Part shown: positions 1 to 7,261 of the stretch, one piece after another
How positions within the stretch are numbered: the first letter of the stretch is position 1
Layout of the letters: each line of letters opens with the position of its first letter
Assembly: GCA_944332025.1 (NCBI GenBank)
Contig: CALVJB010000011.1
Location: 1 to 34,466 of the forward strand
Origin: an uncultured Bacilli bacterium
GTDB taxonomy: Bacteria > Bacillota_I > Bacilli_A > RF39 > UBA660
Direction: 5' to 3'
Length of the DNA stretch: 34,466 nucleotides
Made by a program: the position numbers and the translations under genes
The notes under the pieces: model-generated
Seen by the model: the letters and a program-made list of their open reading frames with translations, nothing else
What the model was told of the DNA's origin: nothing
The model's database searches: none

Positions 1-1556
1 CAAGTTGTACTATCTTCTATCATATCACTATAAGCATTTCCTACATAATTAGTTAGATATTCCCCATTTAAAAATGTTTCAATTGTATTTGTACTTGAAA
101 ATGTAGTTGTATCTCCAAATGCACTTGTTATAAATTCTCCGTTACTCTTTAATGGTTCGGCACTAACTATTTTTGTTCCTATTCCATTTTCATGGCTTAC
201 TATTCTATATAGATTATTCTCATCATTTCCAAATCTTACATACTCACCACTATATCTACTTGAAAGTAATGTACCTGATAGACTAGTATCATTATCTCCT
301 TCTAAGCGATAGGGATTTTCTATTGTTCCATTACCATCTACGATACGAACGCTAGATTTTAGATTTATGGATGGCCGGACACCGGCCGAATTGGTCGAAG
401 TGTCGCTGAGCGCATTGCCATCGTAGTTCACGAAACGCACCATAGACGAACTATATGGTGTTAAGGTCAACCAAATAAGTCCATTATTTAAATAACCATT
501 ACTATAAGTTGTTCCTGTATAACTGGACTGATACTCATATATATTAAGTAATCCAACGGCATCTGTTACAGTTGTCTCCCCATTTGGTCTTGTTATACTA
601 CCAAATGCTGTACCATCTAATGTCGCATCCCATACTGCATCTGTAACAATGAACTTATCTGGTTCTCTTAAATTACCTAAGAATCCATCTACTGTCGTAT
701 CATTTAACCACTCTTCCATATAACTTCCTTCAAAGTCTGTACTACCACTAGAGTAAGTAACTGCACTTATATTCCATTGGGTTACTAACTTAGTAGTATT
801 CGCTTCTTTATTAACAGATACTGCTCTCCATAACTTTCCACTATACCAGATATAGTTATTTGGATCTTCTCCAGTGATAAATGTATCTGTCCCATCATCA
901 TATTGATTTTCTTCTGGTATATTTGCAAGTAACACATCACTTACTGGTTCTGCTACTCTATCTAATCCATACACATTTATTTGGACACTAAATTGTAGAT
1001 TTCCTCCATCTCCTTGAGGATTATAATCTTCATCTACCCACATTCTTAGTCTATAGTTATTACTCTCACTACTACTCATACTACTTGTATATAAACTCAT
1101 CTCTCCAGCAGGTCTTCCTGTAAAGTTATTGGCACTTGCTTCTTCATTATATACTTCTGGTGTCATTAACTCTTCTTCACCATCATCTGTTAATCTTGTT
1201 AAATATAACTTTATATTAGATCCATCTATCTTTCTATCATTAGTTGTTACATCCTTAGCAGATATCTCATAATTAATATTAACATCTCCTGATATATTAC
1301 TACTAACAGTAAAATCAAAATACTCTCCAGGATTTAATCTTGTCTTACCTGTTTTATCTGTTGTCGGTAATGCTCCATTTAAACTAATAGTATTATCAGT
1401 CTCTTCATATGTCATCGTAATAGATCCCGTTGTTATGGTATTTAATTTAGTGCCTGTGGCACTATAGTTAAACACAGCCCAACTTACTCCTATTAATGCT
1501 ATTACCATTAATAGTATTAATCCTATTATTACTATCTCTTTCTTAGTTTTTGTCAT
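1..1556 (-). CDS. Large secreted/anchored surface protein with lectin-like (DUF6273-like) domains, partial
   Basis: The ORF starts at the ATG at 1554-1556 (RBS AGGAGAG 8-9 bases upstream) and stays open to the left edge, giving at least 518 residues with the C-terminus missing. Residues 1-35 form a Lys-rich start and one hydrophobic segment ending in SWAVFNYSATGT, as in TasA/camelysin-type exported proteins. A beta-rich region follows to about residue 190. A domain beginning near NYIWYSGKLWRAVSV and ending GVRPSINLKSSVRIVDGNG resembles the repeated C-type-lectin-like or DUF6273-like domains of Firmicute surface proteins. A second domain starts near YVRFGNDENNLYRIV and is cut by the window edge. 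It is likely exported and cell-surface exposed; the ligand is unknown. It has its own promoter and is separated from yqeH by a terminator. The stretch coding for VRFVNYDG to SAGVRP is strikingly GC-rich. The domain name is from pattern recognition; export is a stronger inference. Confidence 0.8.
   Translation of the reverse strand, partial: MTKTKKEIVIIGLILLMVIALIGVSWAVFNYSATGTKLNTITTGSITMTYEETDNTISLNGALPTTDKTGKTRLNPGEYFDFTVSSNISGDVNINYEISAKDVTTNDRKIDGSNIKLYLTRLTDDGEEELMTPEVYNEEASANNFTGRPAGEMSLYTSSMSSSESNNYRLRMWVDEDYNPQGDGGNLQFSVQINVYGLDRVAEPVSDVLLANIPEENQYDDGTDTFITGEDPNNYIWYSGKLWRAVSVNKEANTTKLVTQWNISAVTYSSGSTDFEGSYMEEWLNDTTVDGFLGNLREPDKFIVTDAVWDATLDGTAFGSITRPNGETTVTDAVGLLNIYEYQSSYTGTTYSNGYLNNGLIWLTLTPYSSSMVRFVNYDGNALSDTSTNSAGVRPSINLKSSVRIVDGNGTIENPYRLEGDNDTSLSGTLLSSRYSGEYVRFGNDENNLYRIVSHENGIGTKIVSAEPLKSNGEFITSAFGDTTTFSSTNTIETFLNGEYLTNYVGNAYSDMIEDSTT
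366..452 (-). other. GC-rich island inside the surface-protein gene; candidate DGR variable region
   Basis: Between about 371 and 450, 45 of 80 bases are G or C (56%), against about 31% in 451-530 and 37% in 301-360. The reading frame continues through it without a stop and encodes the segment from SSMVRFVNYDG to NSAGVRPS. Codons here end mostly in C, G or T (AAC, TAC, GGC, CTC, AGC, GAC, ACC), unlike the A/T-ending codons on either side. Position in a lectin-like fold just before a GVRP motif, plus NNC/NNT-type codons, matches variable regions overwritten by diversity-generating retroelements. No reverse transcriptase or template repeat is in this window, so this is a hypothesis. Ordinary gene conversion from a GC-rich donor is the main alternative. 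Confidence 0.4.
373..387. repeat. Perfect GC-rich inverted repeat, 6-bp stem with 3-nt loop
   Basis: GGCCGG-ACA-CCGGCC on the plus strand, so GGCCGG-TGT-CCGGCC in the coding sense, encoding the Ala-Gly-Val-Arg-Pro stretch. It lies at the 3' (coding-sense) end of the GC-rich island, where DGR targets often carry a GC-rich hairpin. It could also be a by-product of GC-rich codons for GVRP. Confidence 0.6.
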
Positions 1557-1628
1557 TTAAAACGCTCTCCTATACTACTTATTAGGATATCTATATTTCT
1601 TTATCCTATACCTTTATTATCTATTTTA

Positions 1629-1657
1629 ATATTACCACATAGAGCCCACTTAATCAA
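1629..1657 (-). promoter_or_regulatory. Promoter of the surface-protein gene
   Basis: On the minus strand TTGATT (1652-1657), 17-base spacer, TAATAT (1629-1634), about 70 bases upstream of the ATG. It fits a sigma-A promoter. Confidence 0.65.
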
Positions 1658-1696
1658 ATAAAAAAATAATGATTAATGTTATTTAACCATTATTTT
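1657..1696 (-). terminator. Rho-independent terminator after yqeH
   Basis: Arms at 1663-1675 and 1684-1696 pair over 13 bp (one G-U), loop 8 nt, followed on the minus strand by a U-rich tract. It closes the yqeG-yqeH transcript and overlaps the -35 of the next promoter. Confidence 0.7.
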
Positions 1697-1700
1697 ACAT

Positions 1701-2702
1701 CTATATTAAATTATTTCTTATATAACTACTAACTCTAGAATCTAAATAGATATCAACAGTTCCTTTATTAACTATCTTTATAAATCCTAATCCATTAATA
1801 CATAGATCTTCATTATATGCTACTTCATAAGTTCTTTTCTGTAAATCTTTTAAATCATCATGTTTACTAGATATTCTTCTAATCTTTAAATCATTAGACA
1901 TATAGAAAGTAAAACTATTCTTTTCTCCTTCTACATAATCTATTCTAAAGAACTTATCTACTATTACACTTTGTCCTTTCCTAAGTTGAAAAGTCTTAGG
2001 TTTTATCTCTTTTCTAGGACTTATTTTCTTAAAATCATCACTACTTATATAATTAACTATACTACCACTATCAACAAGTCCTGGAGTATCTATTAGTGTT
2101 AAATACTCATTTATTTCTATTTTAACTGTATTTAGTGTAGTAGAAGGAAGTGGTGAAATAGTTAATTCTCTATCACTAGTAGAATAGTTTTTTAATAATT
2201 TATTTATTAAAGTACTCTTTCCAGCATTAGTATGTCCTACTACATAGACATTATTAGTAGTCTGATATAGTTTTATTTGTTTTAATAAATAATCTATATT
2301 ATAGTTTTTCTCACTACTTATAACTATTACTTTATCAAAGATATTATTATCTTTAAAATATTCTATTAGTTTGTCATCATTTACTGATTTAGGTAGAACA
2401 TCTCTTTTATTTAGTACTAATATCATCTTATTAGGAATAATTTCTCTTATCTTATTAAGATCTTCTTCTATATTAAGTAAATCTGCTATATAAAGTACTA
2501 AATCTTTAGTCTCTCCTACACTTTTAAGTATCTCTAAATACTCATCATTACTTTTAGTAACTACTTGATATTCTCCATAGTTTTTAATTCTAAAGCATCT
2601 TTGACAATAGTCTTTATCTAAACTAGTAGTATAACCTTCCCCTAAAATATTCCCATCTTGAAGTTTAACTCCACATCCAAGACAATACTTCTCATTATTC
2701 AT
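1701..2702 (-). CDS. yqeH: Ribosome biogenesis GTPase YqeH
   Basis: Circularly permuted GTPase of the YqeH/YlqF group, which in Bacillus is needed for assembly of the 30S subunit. The N-terminal zinc site is visible as CLGCG (residues 9-13) and CQRC (33-36). The GTPase motifs come in permuted order: NKRD (G4, about 98-101), then the P-loop GHTNAGKST (about 156-164), then DTPG (G3, about 206-209). At 333 residues it is slightly shorter than the Bacillus protein (366). Its start overlaps the end of yqeG by 8 bases, so the two are translationally coupled, an arrangement common in Firmicutes. A terminator follows directly. Assignment is firm. Confidence 0.95.
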   Translation of the reverse strand: MNNEKYCLGCGVKLQDGNILGEGYTTSLDKDYCQRCFRIKNYGEYQVVTKSNDEYLEILKSVGETKDLVLYIADLLNIEEDLNKIREIIPNKMILVLNKRDVLPKSVNDDKLIEYFKDNNIFDKVIVISSEKNYNIDYLLKQIKLYQTTNNVYVVGHTNAGKSTLINKLLKNYSTSDRELTISPLPSTTLNTVKIEINEYLTLIDTPGLVDSGSIVNYISSDDFKKISPRKEIKPKTFQLRKGQSVIVDKFFRIDYVEGEKNSFTFYMSNDLKIRRISSKHDDLKDLQKRTYEVAYNEDLCINGLGFIKIVNKGTVDIYLDSRVSSYIRNNLI

Positions 2703-3210
2703 AATACTTTCCTTTCTTGAAAAGATTACTTTTACTATACTTTGACATAATCTTTTCTTCTAAATATCTATTAATATTAGTAATCTTTAAATCTTTAACT
2801 GTTAGGGGATCTACAAATATTTTAGTAATATTACCTTTATAGCCATATCCCATATCTGTAATAAATTGATCTCCTATGATAGCGATATTTTTAGACTCTA
2901 AATAATATTTAGATTTAATCTTTTTAAGTGTTCTAATAGTAGGTTTAAGTGCAAAGGGATATGAATCTACATCTAAGTCTTCACTAAACTTAGATACCCT
3001 TCTTTTAGGACTATTAGAAACTATAATTACTAAAAAGCTCTTTTTCAAGTTAGTAATTAACTCTTTAACATTACTCTCTACCTTTACACTATCTATTAAA
3101 GCTAGGGTATTATCTAAATCAAAGATTAAACACTTAATGCCTTTCTTCTTTAATTTATCATAATTAATATCAAAGATATTCTTCTTATATATATCAGGTA
3201 AATATTTCAT
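2695..3210 (-). CDS. yqeG: YqeG family HAD-type phosphatase
   Basis: HAD superfamily class IIIA protein of 171 residues, the usual length. Motif I is DLDNTLA (residues 31-37), motif II is the Ser in VSNS (about 64-67), and the late motif is GDQFITD (about 113-119), so both acidic catalytic sites are present. The physiological substrate is not established. It lies directly upstream of yqeH with an 8-base overlap. RBS AAGGAG lies upstream of the ATG. Confidence in the family is high; the function is unknown. Confidence 0.9.
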   Translation of the reverse strand: MKYLPDIYKKNIFDINYDKLKKKGIKCLIFDLDNTLALIDSVKVESNVKELITNLKKSFLVIIVSNSPKRRVSKFSEDLDVDSYPFALKPTIRTLKKIKSKYYLESKNIAIIGDQFITDMGYGYKGNITKIFVDPLTVKDLKITNINRYLEEKIMSKYSKSNLFKKGKYYE

Positions 3211-3256
3211 AGACTTACTCCTTTATATTTAGTATATAACAAAATTACATTTAATG

Positions 3257-4669
3257 CTAGTTATTTACTTTTTGTCTTAAAGGCATTTTATTCATATCTA
3301 AAGTATCAAAACTATAGCCATTACTTAAACAATAATCAATTATTTTACTTAGGGCATCTCTTGTATAAGTCTTCGTATCATGCATTAAGATAATGTTATA
3401 TTTATCATGAGAGAGATTATTAACTACACTATTATATAGTTTATGAGGATTAGTTGCAAAAGAAGCATCACCACTATCAAGATTCCAATCATAGTACTGA
3501 TAACCTTTATTTATGACTTCTCTTGTTAAAGTACTCATAATTCCTTCACTATATTTTTTAGATATAGTATTACTAGAACCACCAGGAAATCTAATTAAAT
3601 TAGTCTCTACTCCTGTCAAATTATAGATTCTTTGTCTAACTAATTCTAAATCATTAAAATAATTATCTACTGAAGCATAAATAATATCGTATTTATGACT
3701 AGCAGTGTGAATACCTATAGAGTGTCCTTCATTAACAATTCTTTCAATCAAAGAATCACTTCCATTAGTAGTAACAAAAAATGTCGCTTTAACTCCCTTT
3801 TCTTTTAAGATATCTAAAATAGCATCAGTAGTACCATCTCTTGGTCCATCATCAAAAGTAAGATAGATTGTATTAGGTTTTAAATTTTCTCTTACTTTAA
3901 CAGTTCTAGTTATTAAAGACTCATTATTACTTTTATCTTTTACTTTATAAGTAACTGTATAATCTCCTACTTTAGTATTATCTATATTATTAATAGTTTT
4001 TATTTCATTAGTTAAATCACCATCACAATTATCATTAACAGTTATATTTTCTTCTACATAAGACTCATTTAAGCCTAAAAAGATGTTATTATCACCATTT
4101 AAAGTAATAGTAGGACTCTCAACATCTTTAGATATTATCTTTCTAACTACTTTACTTTTATTACCACTACTATCTTTAACTGTATAAATAATTCTATCTT
4201 TTTCTTGTTTTACTTTAACTTTATCAGTAATATTATTATCAACATTATCATAAGCTTTAAATCCTAGTTCTTTATATTCACCATTAGGACAATAATATTC
4301 TTTTTCTTTTCCTTCTAATATTATAGCAGGTGCTACCATATCTTTTACTATAACTGTTCTTTTTAATTTATAAGTAAATAAGTTATTTTTATAGAAATAT
4401 TTTACTTCATAAGTACCTATCTTTGAAGTATTTACATTACTAATGACTTTAATTTTTTTCTCTTCTTCTTTATTAAAGAAACTAGTTTTAATACCCATAT
4501 CTTCATATTTAGAGTTTATATTAACAGTAACAACACTACTTCCAACTAAGTATATTTTAGGCACAAACAAAAAAAGAAGAAATGAGATAAGAAAAACAAG
4601 GCTTAAAATAATACTTAAAAATATATTTTTACTAGTTTTAATTTCTTCTCTTCTTCTTTTAACTTTCAT
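3257..4669 (-). CDS. Membrane-anchored polysaccharide deacetylase (NodB domain with Ig-like repeats)
   Basis: Residues 1-15 are Lys/Arg-rich and are followed by one membrane segment (about 16-40), giving an N-in, C-out protein. Three beta-sandwich, DUF5011-like repeats follow (about 40-265), recognisable by recurrent YxVKDxSGNKS/YKVKDKSNNES strands. The C-terminal NodB carbohydrate esterase 4 domain has TFDDGP (about residue 272, catalytic base and metal Asp), HTASH (metal His pair), RFPGGSS (motif 3) and LMHD (motif 5). All key residues look intact. The likely reaction is N-deacetylation of peptidoglycan GlcNAc or MurNAc at the outer membrane face, as in PgdA-type enzymes that give lysozyme resistance. 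It follows sigK with an inverted repeat between them and has its own RBS (AGGAG). Substrate choice is inference. Confidence 0.88.
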   Translation of the reverse strand: MKVKRRREEIKTSKNIFLSIILSLVFLISFLLFLFVPKIYLVGSSVVTVNINSKYEDMGIKTSFFNKEEEKKIKVISNVNTSKIGTYEVKYFYKNNLFTYKLKRTVIVKDMVAPAIILEGKEKEYYCPNGEYKELGFKAYDNVDNNITDKVKVKQEKDRIIYTVKDSSGNKSKVVRKIISKDVESPTITLNGDNNIFLGLNESYVEENITVNDNCDGDLTNEIKTINNIDNTKVGDYTVTYKVKDKSNNESLITRTVKVRENLKPNTIYLTFDDGPRDGTTDAILDILKEKGVKATFFVTTNGSDSLIERIVNEGHSIGIHTASHKYDIIYASVDNYFNDLELVRQRIYNLTGVETNLIRFPGGSSNTISKKYSEGIMSTLTREVINKGYQYYDWNLDSGDASFATNPHKLYNSVVNNLSHDKYNIILMHDTKTYTRDALSKIIDYCLSNGYSFDTLDMNKMPLRQKVNN

Positions 4670-4681
4670 ATTTTCACTCCT

Positions 4682-4721
4682 AATACTAGTATAGCAAGTT
4701 ATAAGTAATTACACTAGTATT
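4682..4721. repeat. Inverted repeat between sigK and the deacetylase gene
   Basis: Perfect 9-bp arms AATACTAGT (4682-4690) and ACTAGTATT (4713-4721) separated by 22 bases. One arm abuts the sigK stop, the other the RBS of the deacetylase gene. There is no clear U-tract, so it may be a processing or regulatory hairpin rather than a terminator. Confidence 0.5.
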
Positions 4722-4722
4722 A

Positions 4723-5433
4723 TTAGCTAAAATCTACATCATTATACTTATTATTTTTAATAAACTCTCTAAGTATTTTAGTAAGTGCTCTTTTTTCTAT
4801 ACGTGAGACATAACTTCTAGAGATATTAAGCTCATCTGCAATCTGTTTTTGTGTCCATAAATCATTCCCTTCAAGTCCATATCTTTTAACTATTATTTCT
4901 CTTTCTCTTTTAGTTAAAACTTTTAAGTAAGAATTAAGTAGTTTAACATTATCTTTTAAATTAATCTCTTCTATAAAATCAGGTCTTGGTGCTTTTATAA
5001 CATCAAGGATAGATATTTCATTACCTTCTTTATCAAAACCAACTGGTTCATTTAAGGAAATATTTTTATTATTTTTGTTATTAGCACGAAAGTACATTAG
5101 TATTTCATTTTGAATACATTTAGCACAGTAAGTAGTAAGACGATTTCCTTTATTAGGAACAAAGGTATCTACGCCTTTAATAAGGCCAATTGTACCAACA
5201 CTAATAAGATCATCTTGGTCAACATTTTTATAATCAAATTTCTTAACGATATGAGCGACTAGTCTAAGGTTATGTTCTATTAATTTATTACGAGCTTCCT
5301 TATCTCCTTCACCCATTTTTTTAATACACTCTTCTTCCTCACTCTTTGATAGTGGTTCTTTAAAGACTTGATTAGAGTAACTTGCTGTAAAAGTAAAGAA
5401 GCCTCTTAGACTATCAAATAAATTAAACAACAT
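4723..5433 (-). CDS. sigK: RNA polymerase sigma factor, sigma-K type
   Basis: Sigma-70 family protein of 236 residues. Region 2 contains EHNLRLVAHIVKKF and the IGLIKG-type core-binding and -10 recognition segment; region 4 has LTKREREIIVKRYGLEG and the helix-turn-helix SRSYVSRIEKRAL. The segments EARNKLIEHNLRLVAHIVKK, DKEGNEIS and SRSYVSRIEKRAL match Bacillus SigK nearly word for word, closer than to SigE, SigF or SigG. About 20 hydrophobic residues precede the conserved EPLSKSEEE, like the pro-sequence removed in late sporulation. The gene is uninterrupted (no skin element). RBS AGGTGAT lies upstream. SigK drives late mother-cell genes in spore formers; whether this organism sporulates cannot be judged here. 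Confidence 0.9.
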   Translation of the reverse strand: MLFNLFDSLRGFFTFTASYSNQVFKEPLSKSEEEECIKKMGEGDKEARNKLIEHNLRLVAHIVKKFDYKNVDQDDLISVGTIGLIKGVDTFVPNKGNRLTTYCAKCIQNEILMYFRANNKNNKNISLNEPVGFDKEGNEISILDVIKAPRPDFIEEINLKDNVKLLNSYLKVLTKREREIIVKRYGLEGNDLWTQKQIADELNISRSYVSRIEKRALTKILREFIKNNKYNDVDFS

Positions 5434-5531
5434 AAATTATCACCTAATAAATAATATGTCAAAAAAAAGGAGTTAGAATATCTAAGTCCAATATTGCCAT
5501 AAATTACCAGTTAAAATGATCACTTGTTCTA

Positions 5532-5560
5532 TTGTTATATAGATTACAGTATGATACTAT
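5532..5560 (+). promoter_or_regulatory. Promoter for small hydrophobic peptide RNA, locus A
   Basis: TTGTTA (5532-5537), 17 bases, TACTAT (5555-5560) with TG upstream of the -10. The predicted RNA starts near 5567 with the conserved block GAACATTTAATGGTTGGGTG (5569-5588). Confidence 0.65.
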
Positions 5561-5622
5561 ATATATGAGAACATTTAATGGTTGGGTGTTATCTCTAAGT
5601 ATTTATATTTGGAGGTGATACT

Positions 5623-5715
5623 ATGAGTAAAAAAGACTTTTTAATTTCAACATTACTATTTATAATAATTTTACTTATTGTATTACTTTTTGTTGTTATC
5701 ATTATATTAATATAG
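5623..5715 (+). CDS. 30-residue hydrophobic peptide (candidate type I toxin), locus A
   Basis: ATG at 5623 preceded by a strong RBS (GGAGGTGA), stop TAG at 5713. The 30-residue product starts MSKKDFLIS and is otherwise almost only Leu, Ile, Val and Phe, enough for one membrane helix. It lies on the strand opposite to its neighbours, has its own promoter and terminator, and faces a convergent promoter whose RNA would overlap its 3' end. This layout matches Firmicute type I toxin genes such as txpA, bsrG and fst, where a membrane-damaging peptide is held off by an antisense RNA. A related locus lies at 12126-12454. The peptide itself is not one I recognise by sequence. Confidence 0.65.
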   Translation: MSKKDFLISTLLFIIILLIVLLFVVIIILI

Positions 5716-5721
5716 AATTAT

Positions 5722-5767
5722 AAAACAAAAAGAAAGCACTTAACTAAACAGCAGTTTAATTAGGTGC
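5722..5767 (-). terminator. Terminator of the antisense RNA, locus A
   Basis: Arms 5736-5749 and 5754-5767 pair over 14 positions with a 4-nt loop, including one wobble and one mismatch. On the minus strand they are followed by TTTCTTTTTGTTTT. Confidence 0.6.
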
Positions 5768-5845
5768 ATAACCCTTACAGGAGAAGCACTTAACACATGT
5801 GACGTTAAATGTTCTCTTTTTTTAGTATATGTAAATTTCTTTTAC
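5726..5845 (-). ncRNA. Predicted antisense RNA (antitoxin candidate), locus A
   Basis: Predicted from a convergent promoter at 5852-5880 and a terminator at 5736-5767, giving an RNA of about 120 nt that is fully complementary to the 3' part of the peptide mRNA. Its 5' end would form a hairpin (ATATGTAAA/TTTACATAT), and it then carries GAGAACATTTAA, the same block found at the 5' end of the sense RNA. So both the sense 5' end and the antisense RNA can pair with the sense 3' region. Ends are estimates. Confidence 0.5.
5781..5823 (+). terminator. Terminator of the peptide mRNA, locus A
   Basis: GAGAAGCACTTAAC (5781-5794) pairs with GTTAAATGTTCTC (5804-5816) with one bulge and one mismatch, followed by seven T. 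The right arm is also complementary to the 5' end of the mRNA (GAGAACATTTAA), so a long-range 5'-3' fold could compete with the terminator. Confidence 0.65.
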
Positions 5846-5851
5846 ATATTA

Positions 5852-5880
5852 ATAATAGCATAAATGGCACGTTTACGCAA
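5852..5880 (-). promoter_or_regulatory. Antisense promoter, locus A
   Basis: Minus strand TTGCGT (5875-5880), 17 bases, TATTAT (5852-5857) with TG before the -10. The same element recurs at 6096-6124 and, diverged, at 12426-12454. Confidence 0.6.
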
Positions 5881-5971
5881 GTATCTAACTTATAACTTTA
5901 TAATTTTAAAACATTAAAACAACTTCCTCTTCTCCTAATTAGTCTTGCCTTACTAATACTTGCAATTAAAA

Positions 5972-6089
5972 TATAAATAGCAACACTCTAATCAACGTTT
6001 GAGGAGTGTCTGCAATCCAAAAACTTATGGAGGAGACATTCGCTTGCAAATCAAATGTTCCTCTTTTATTAATATGTAAATTTTTTTAC
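5972..6089 (-). ncRNA. Decayed copy of the locus: orphan antisense RNA
   Basis: The block 6071-6133 repeats 5826-5889 almost base for base: the 5' hairpin, promoter and flank. Its minus-strand RNA would carry GAGGAACATTTGAT and end at a hairpin with arms 5983-5988 and 6004-6009 plus inner pairs. The matching plus-strand terminator arms remain near 6030-6066. No peptide gene with a start codon is left. The frame ending at 5976 still encodes a hydrophobic stretch (LPLLLISLALLILAIKI) with no ATG, GTG or TTG start, which suggests a dead toxin. Confidence 0.45.
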
Positions 6090-6095
6090 ATATTA

Positions 6096-6124
6096 ATAAT
6101 ATCATAAATGTTATATCTACACAA
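6096..6124 (-). promoter_or_regulatory. Antisense promoter of the decayed copy
   Basis: Minus strand TTGTGT (6119-6124), 17 bases, TATTAT (6096-6101). Spacing and the TG-A preceding the -10 are conserved relative to 5852-5880 although the spacer sequence differs. Confidence 0.55.
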
Positions 6125-6128
6125 GTAT

Positions 6129-7232
6129 CTAACATGTACTTTGTTTTTTAACTTTAACATGTTTATTAGTATTATAATGAAAAACATTCTCTTCATTATC
6201 TATATAGGAAGGTATTCCTCTTTTAGCAAGTGAACTTTGTAATAATTTTAAATCTACTATTTCAGAAACAAATTCTTGATTATCAATTAAGCAAGCAAAA
6301 GAACTATTAGTTAAAGCTCTTTCATAAACATCTTTTCCATAACTAGATATTAATTTTTCTTTCTTAAGTTCTATACTACCTATACCAAATTCTGCAATTA
6401 AATTATTATGCTTAGATAAATCATCTGCAATAGTTGTAGTTTTTTCTTCTATATCTTTTAAAAATTTAATATATTCTTGTTCTTGTTTTTCTATTCTGCT
6501 ACCTATAGTATCTAAAAATCCTTTCTCTTCACAAATTCTTATTAAATCTTTAGCAGTTAAATAATGACCACTAGATAGTAGAATTAGACTACCCCCATTT
6601 GCATTAGCATATCCCTTATCATTAAAATCTGTACTCCAATATGAAAAGATTTTATTAGAATTATTTTCCCATATCTTTTCTCCATCGTATTTAGAAAATT
6701 CCTTAAATTTACCATCAGTACCAAGATAGCTAACTGTATTACCATATCCAAGGCGACACATTTTAGATAAAGGATGCTCTCCTTTACTAAAATCACTAAC
6801 ACTTAAGAAACCATTAAATCTAACATATTCACCTTTCTCTTCATCTAAAAATGTTTCTTTATTAAAGTCAAAATATCTAAAATTTCTATCTATCCACGAA
6901 ACTTTGGAATCCTTACCAACCATAGCATAACCATATTCATTAAAGTCTGCGGCAATATCATATCTATATGGTAATAATTCATTATCTTCTTCTCTTACAT
7001 AAGCATATTCTTTATTAGCAGTTTGTACTACTTTAAAACCATTAACAAAGTCTCTACTATCATCAATAATATCAAAAGATTTTTCTGGTCTAGTCCATCT
7101 TGGTAATGCTATAGGAACATAAATTCCCTCATTAGTTCTTTCATTCAAGGTATAACCAAACTTTCTTATGTTTTTTTCAATAAACACATCATTAGCTTTA
7201 ATACTAACTATTTTCTTAGGCAAATTCTCCAT
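6129..7232 (-). CDS. WG-repeat-like protein of unknown function
   Basis: 367 residues from the ATG at 7230-7232, chosen because GAAGGAA precedes it; a longer start at 7250 has no RBS. The first two thirds contain about three beta-rich units of the WG-repeat kind, for example VNGFKVVQTANKEYAYVREE, then FNEYGYAMVGKDSKVSWIDR, then a unit with SFDFNDKGYANANG-like strands. A Glu/Lys-rich helical segment follows (about 245-290, coiled-coil-like) and then a helical tail. No signal peptide or membrane segment is seen, so it is probably cytoplasmic. WG-repeat proteins are common in gut Firmicutes with no settled role. It stands 29 bases after priA and may be co-transcribed. Confidence 0.7.
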   Translation of the reverse strand: MENLPKKIVSIKANDVFIEKNIRKFGYTLNERTNEGIYVPIALPRWTRPEKSFDIIDDSRDFVNGFKVVQTANKEYAYVREEDNELLPYRYDIAADFNEYGYAMVGKDSKVSWIDRNFRYFDFNKETFLDEEKGEYVRFNGFLSVSDFSKGEHPLSKMCRLGYGNTVSYLGTDGKFKEFSKYDGEKIWENNSNKIFSYWSTDFNDKGYANANGGSLILLSSGHYLTAKDLIRICEEKGFLDTIGSRIEKQEQEYIKFLKDIEEKTTTIADDLSKHNNLIAEFGIGSIELKKEKLISSYGKDVYERALTNSSFACLIDNQEFVSEIVDLKLLQSSLAKRGIPSYIDNEENVFHYNTNKHVKVKKQSTC

Positions 7233-7261
7233 AATAATTCCTTCTTTCATATTTTTTTATT

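Noticed and set aside
4443-4694. Plus-strand ORF of 83 codons opposite the deacetylase gene
   Set aside because: Lies wholly over the N-terminal coding region of a well-supported gene; its hydrophobic appearance mirrors the membrane segment on the other strand.
5725-6133. CRISPR array
   Set aside because: Repeated blocks occur twice only, with long unequal spacing and promoter-like content; no regular repeat-spacer pattern is seen.
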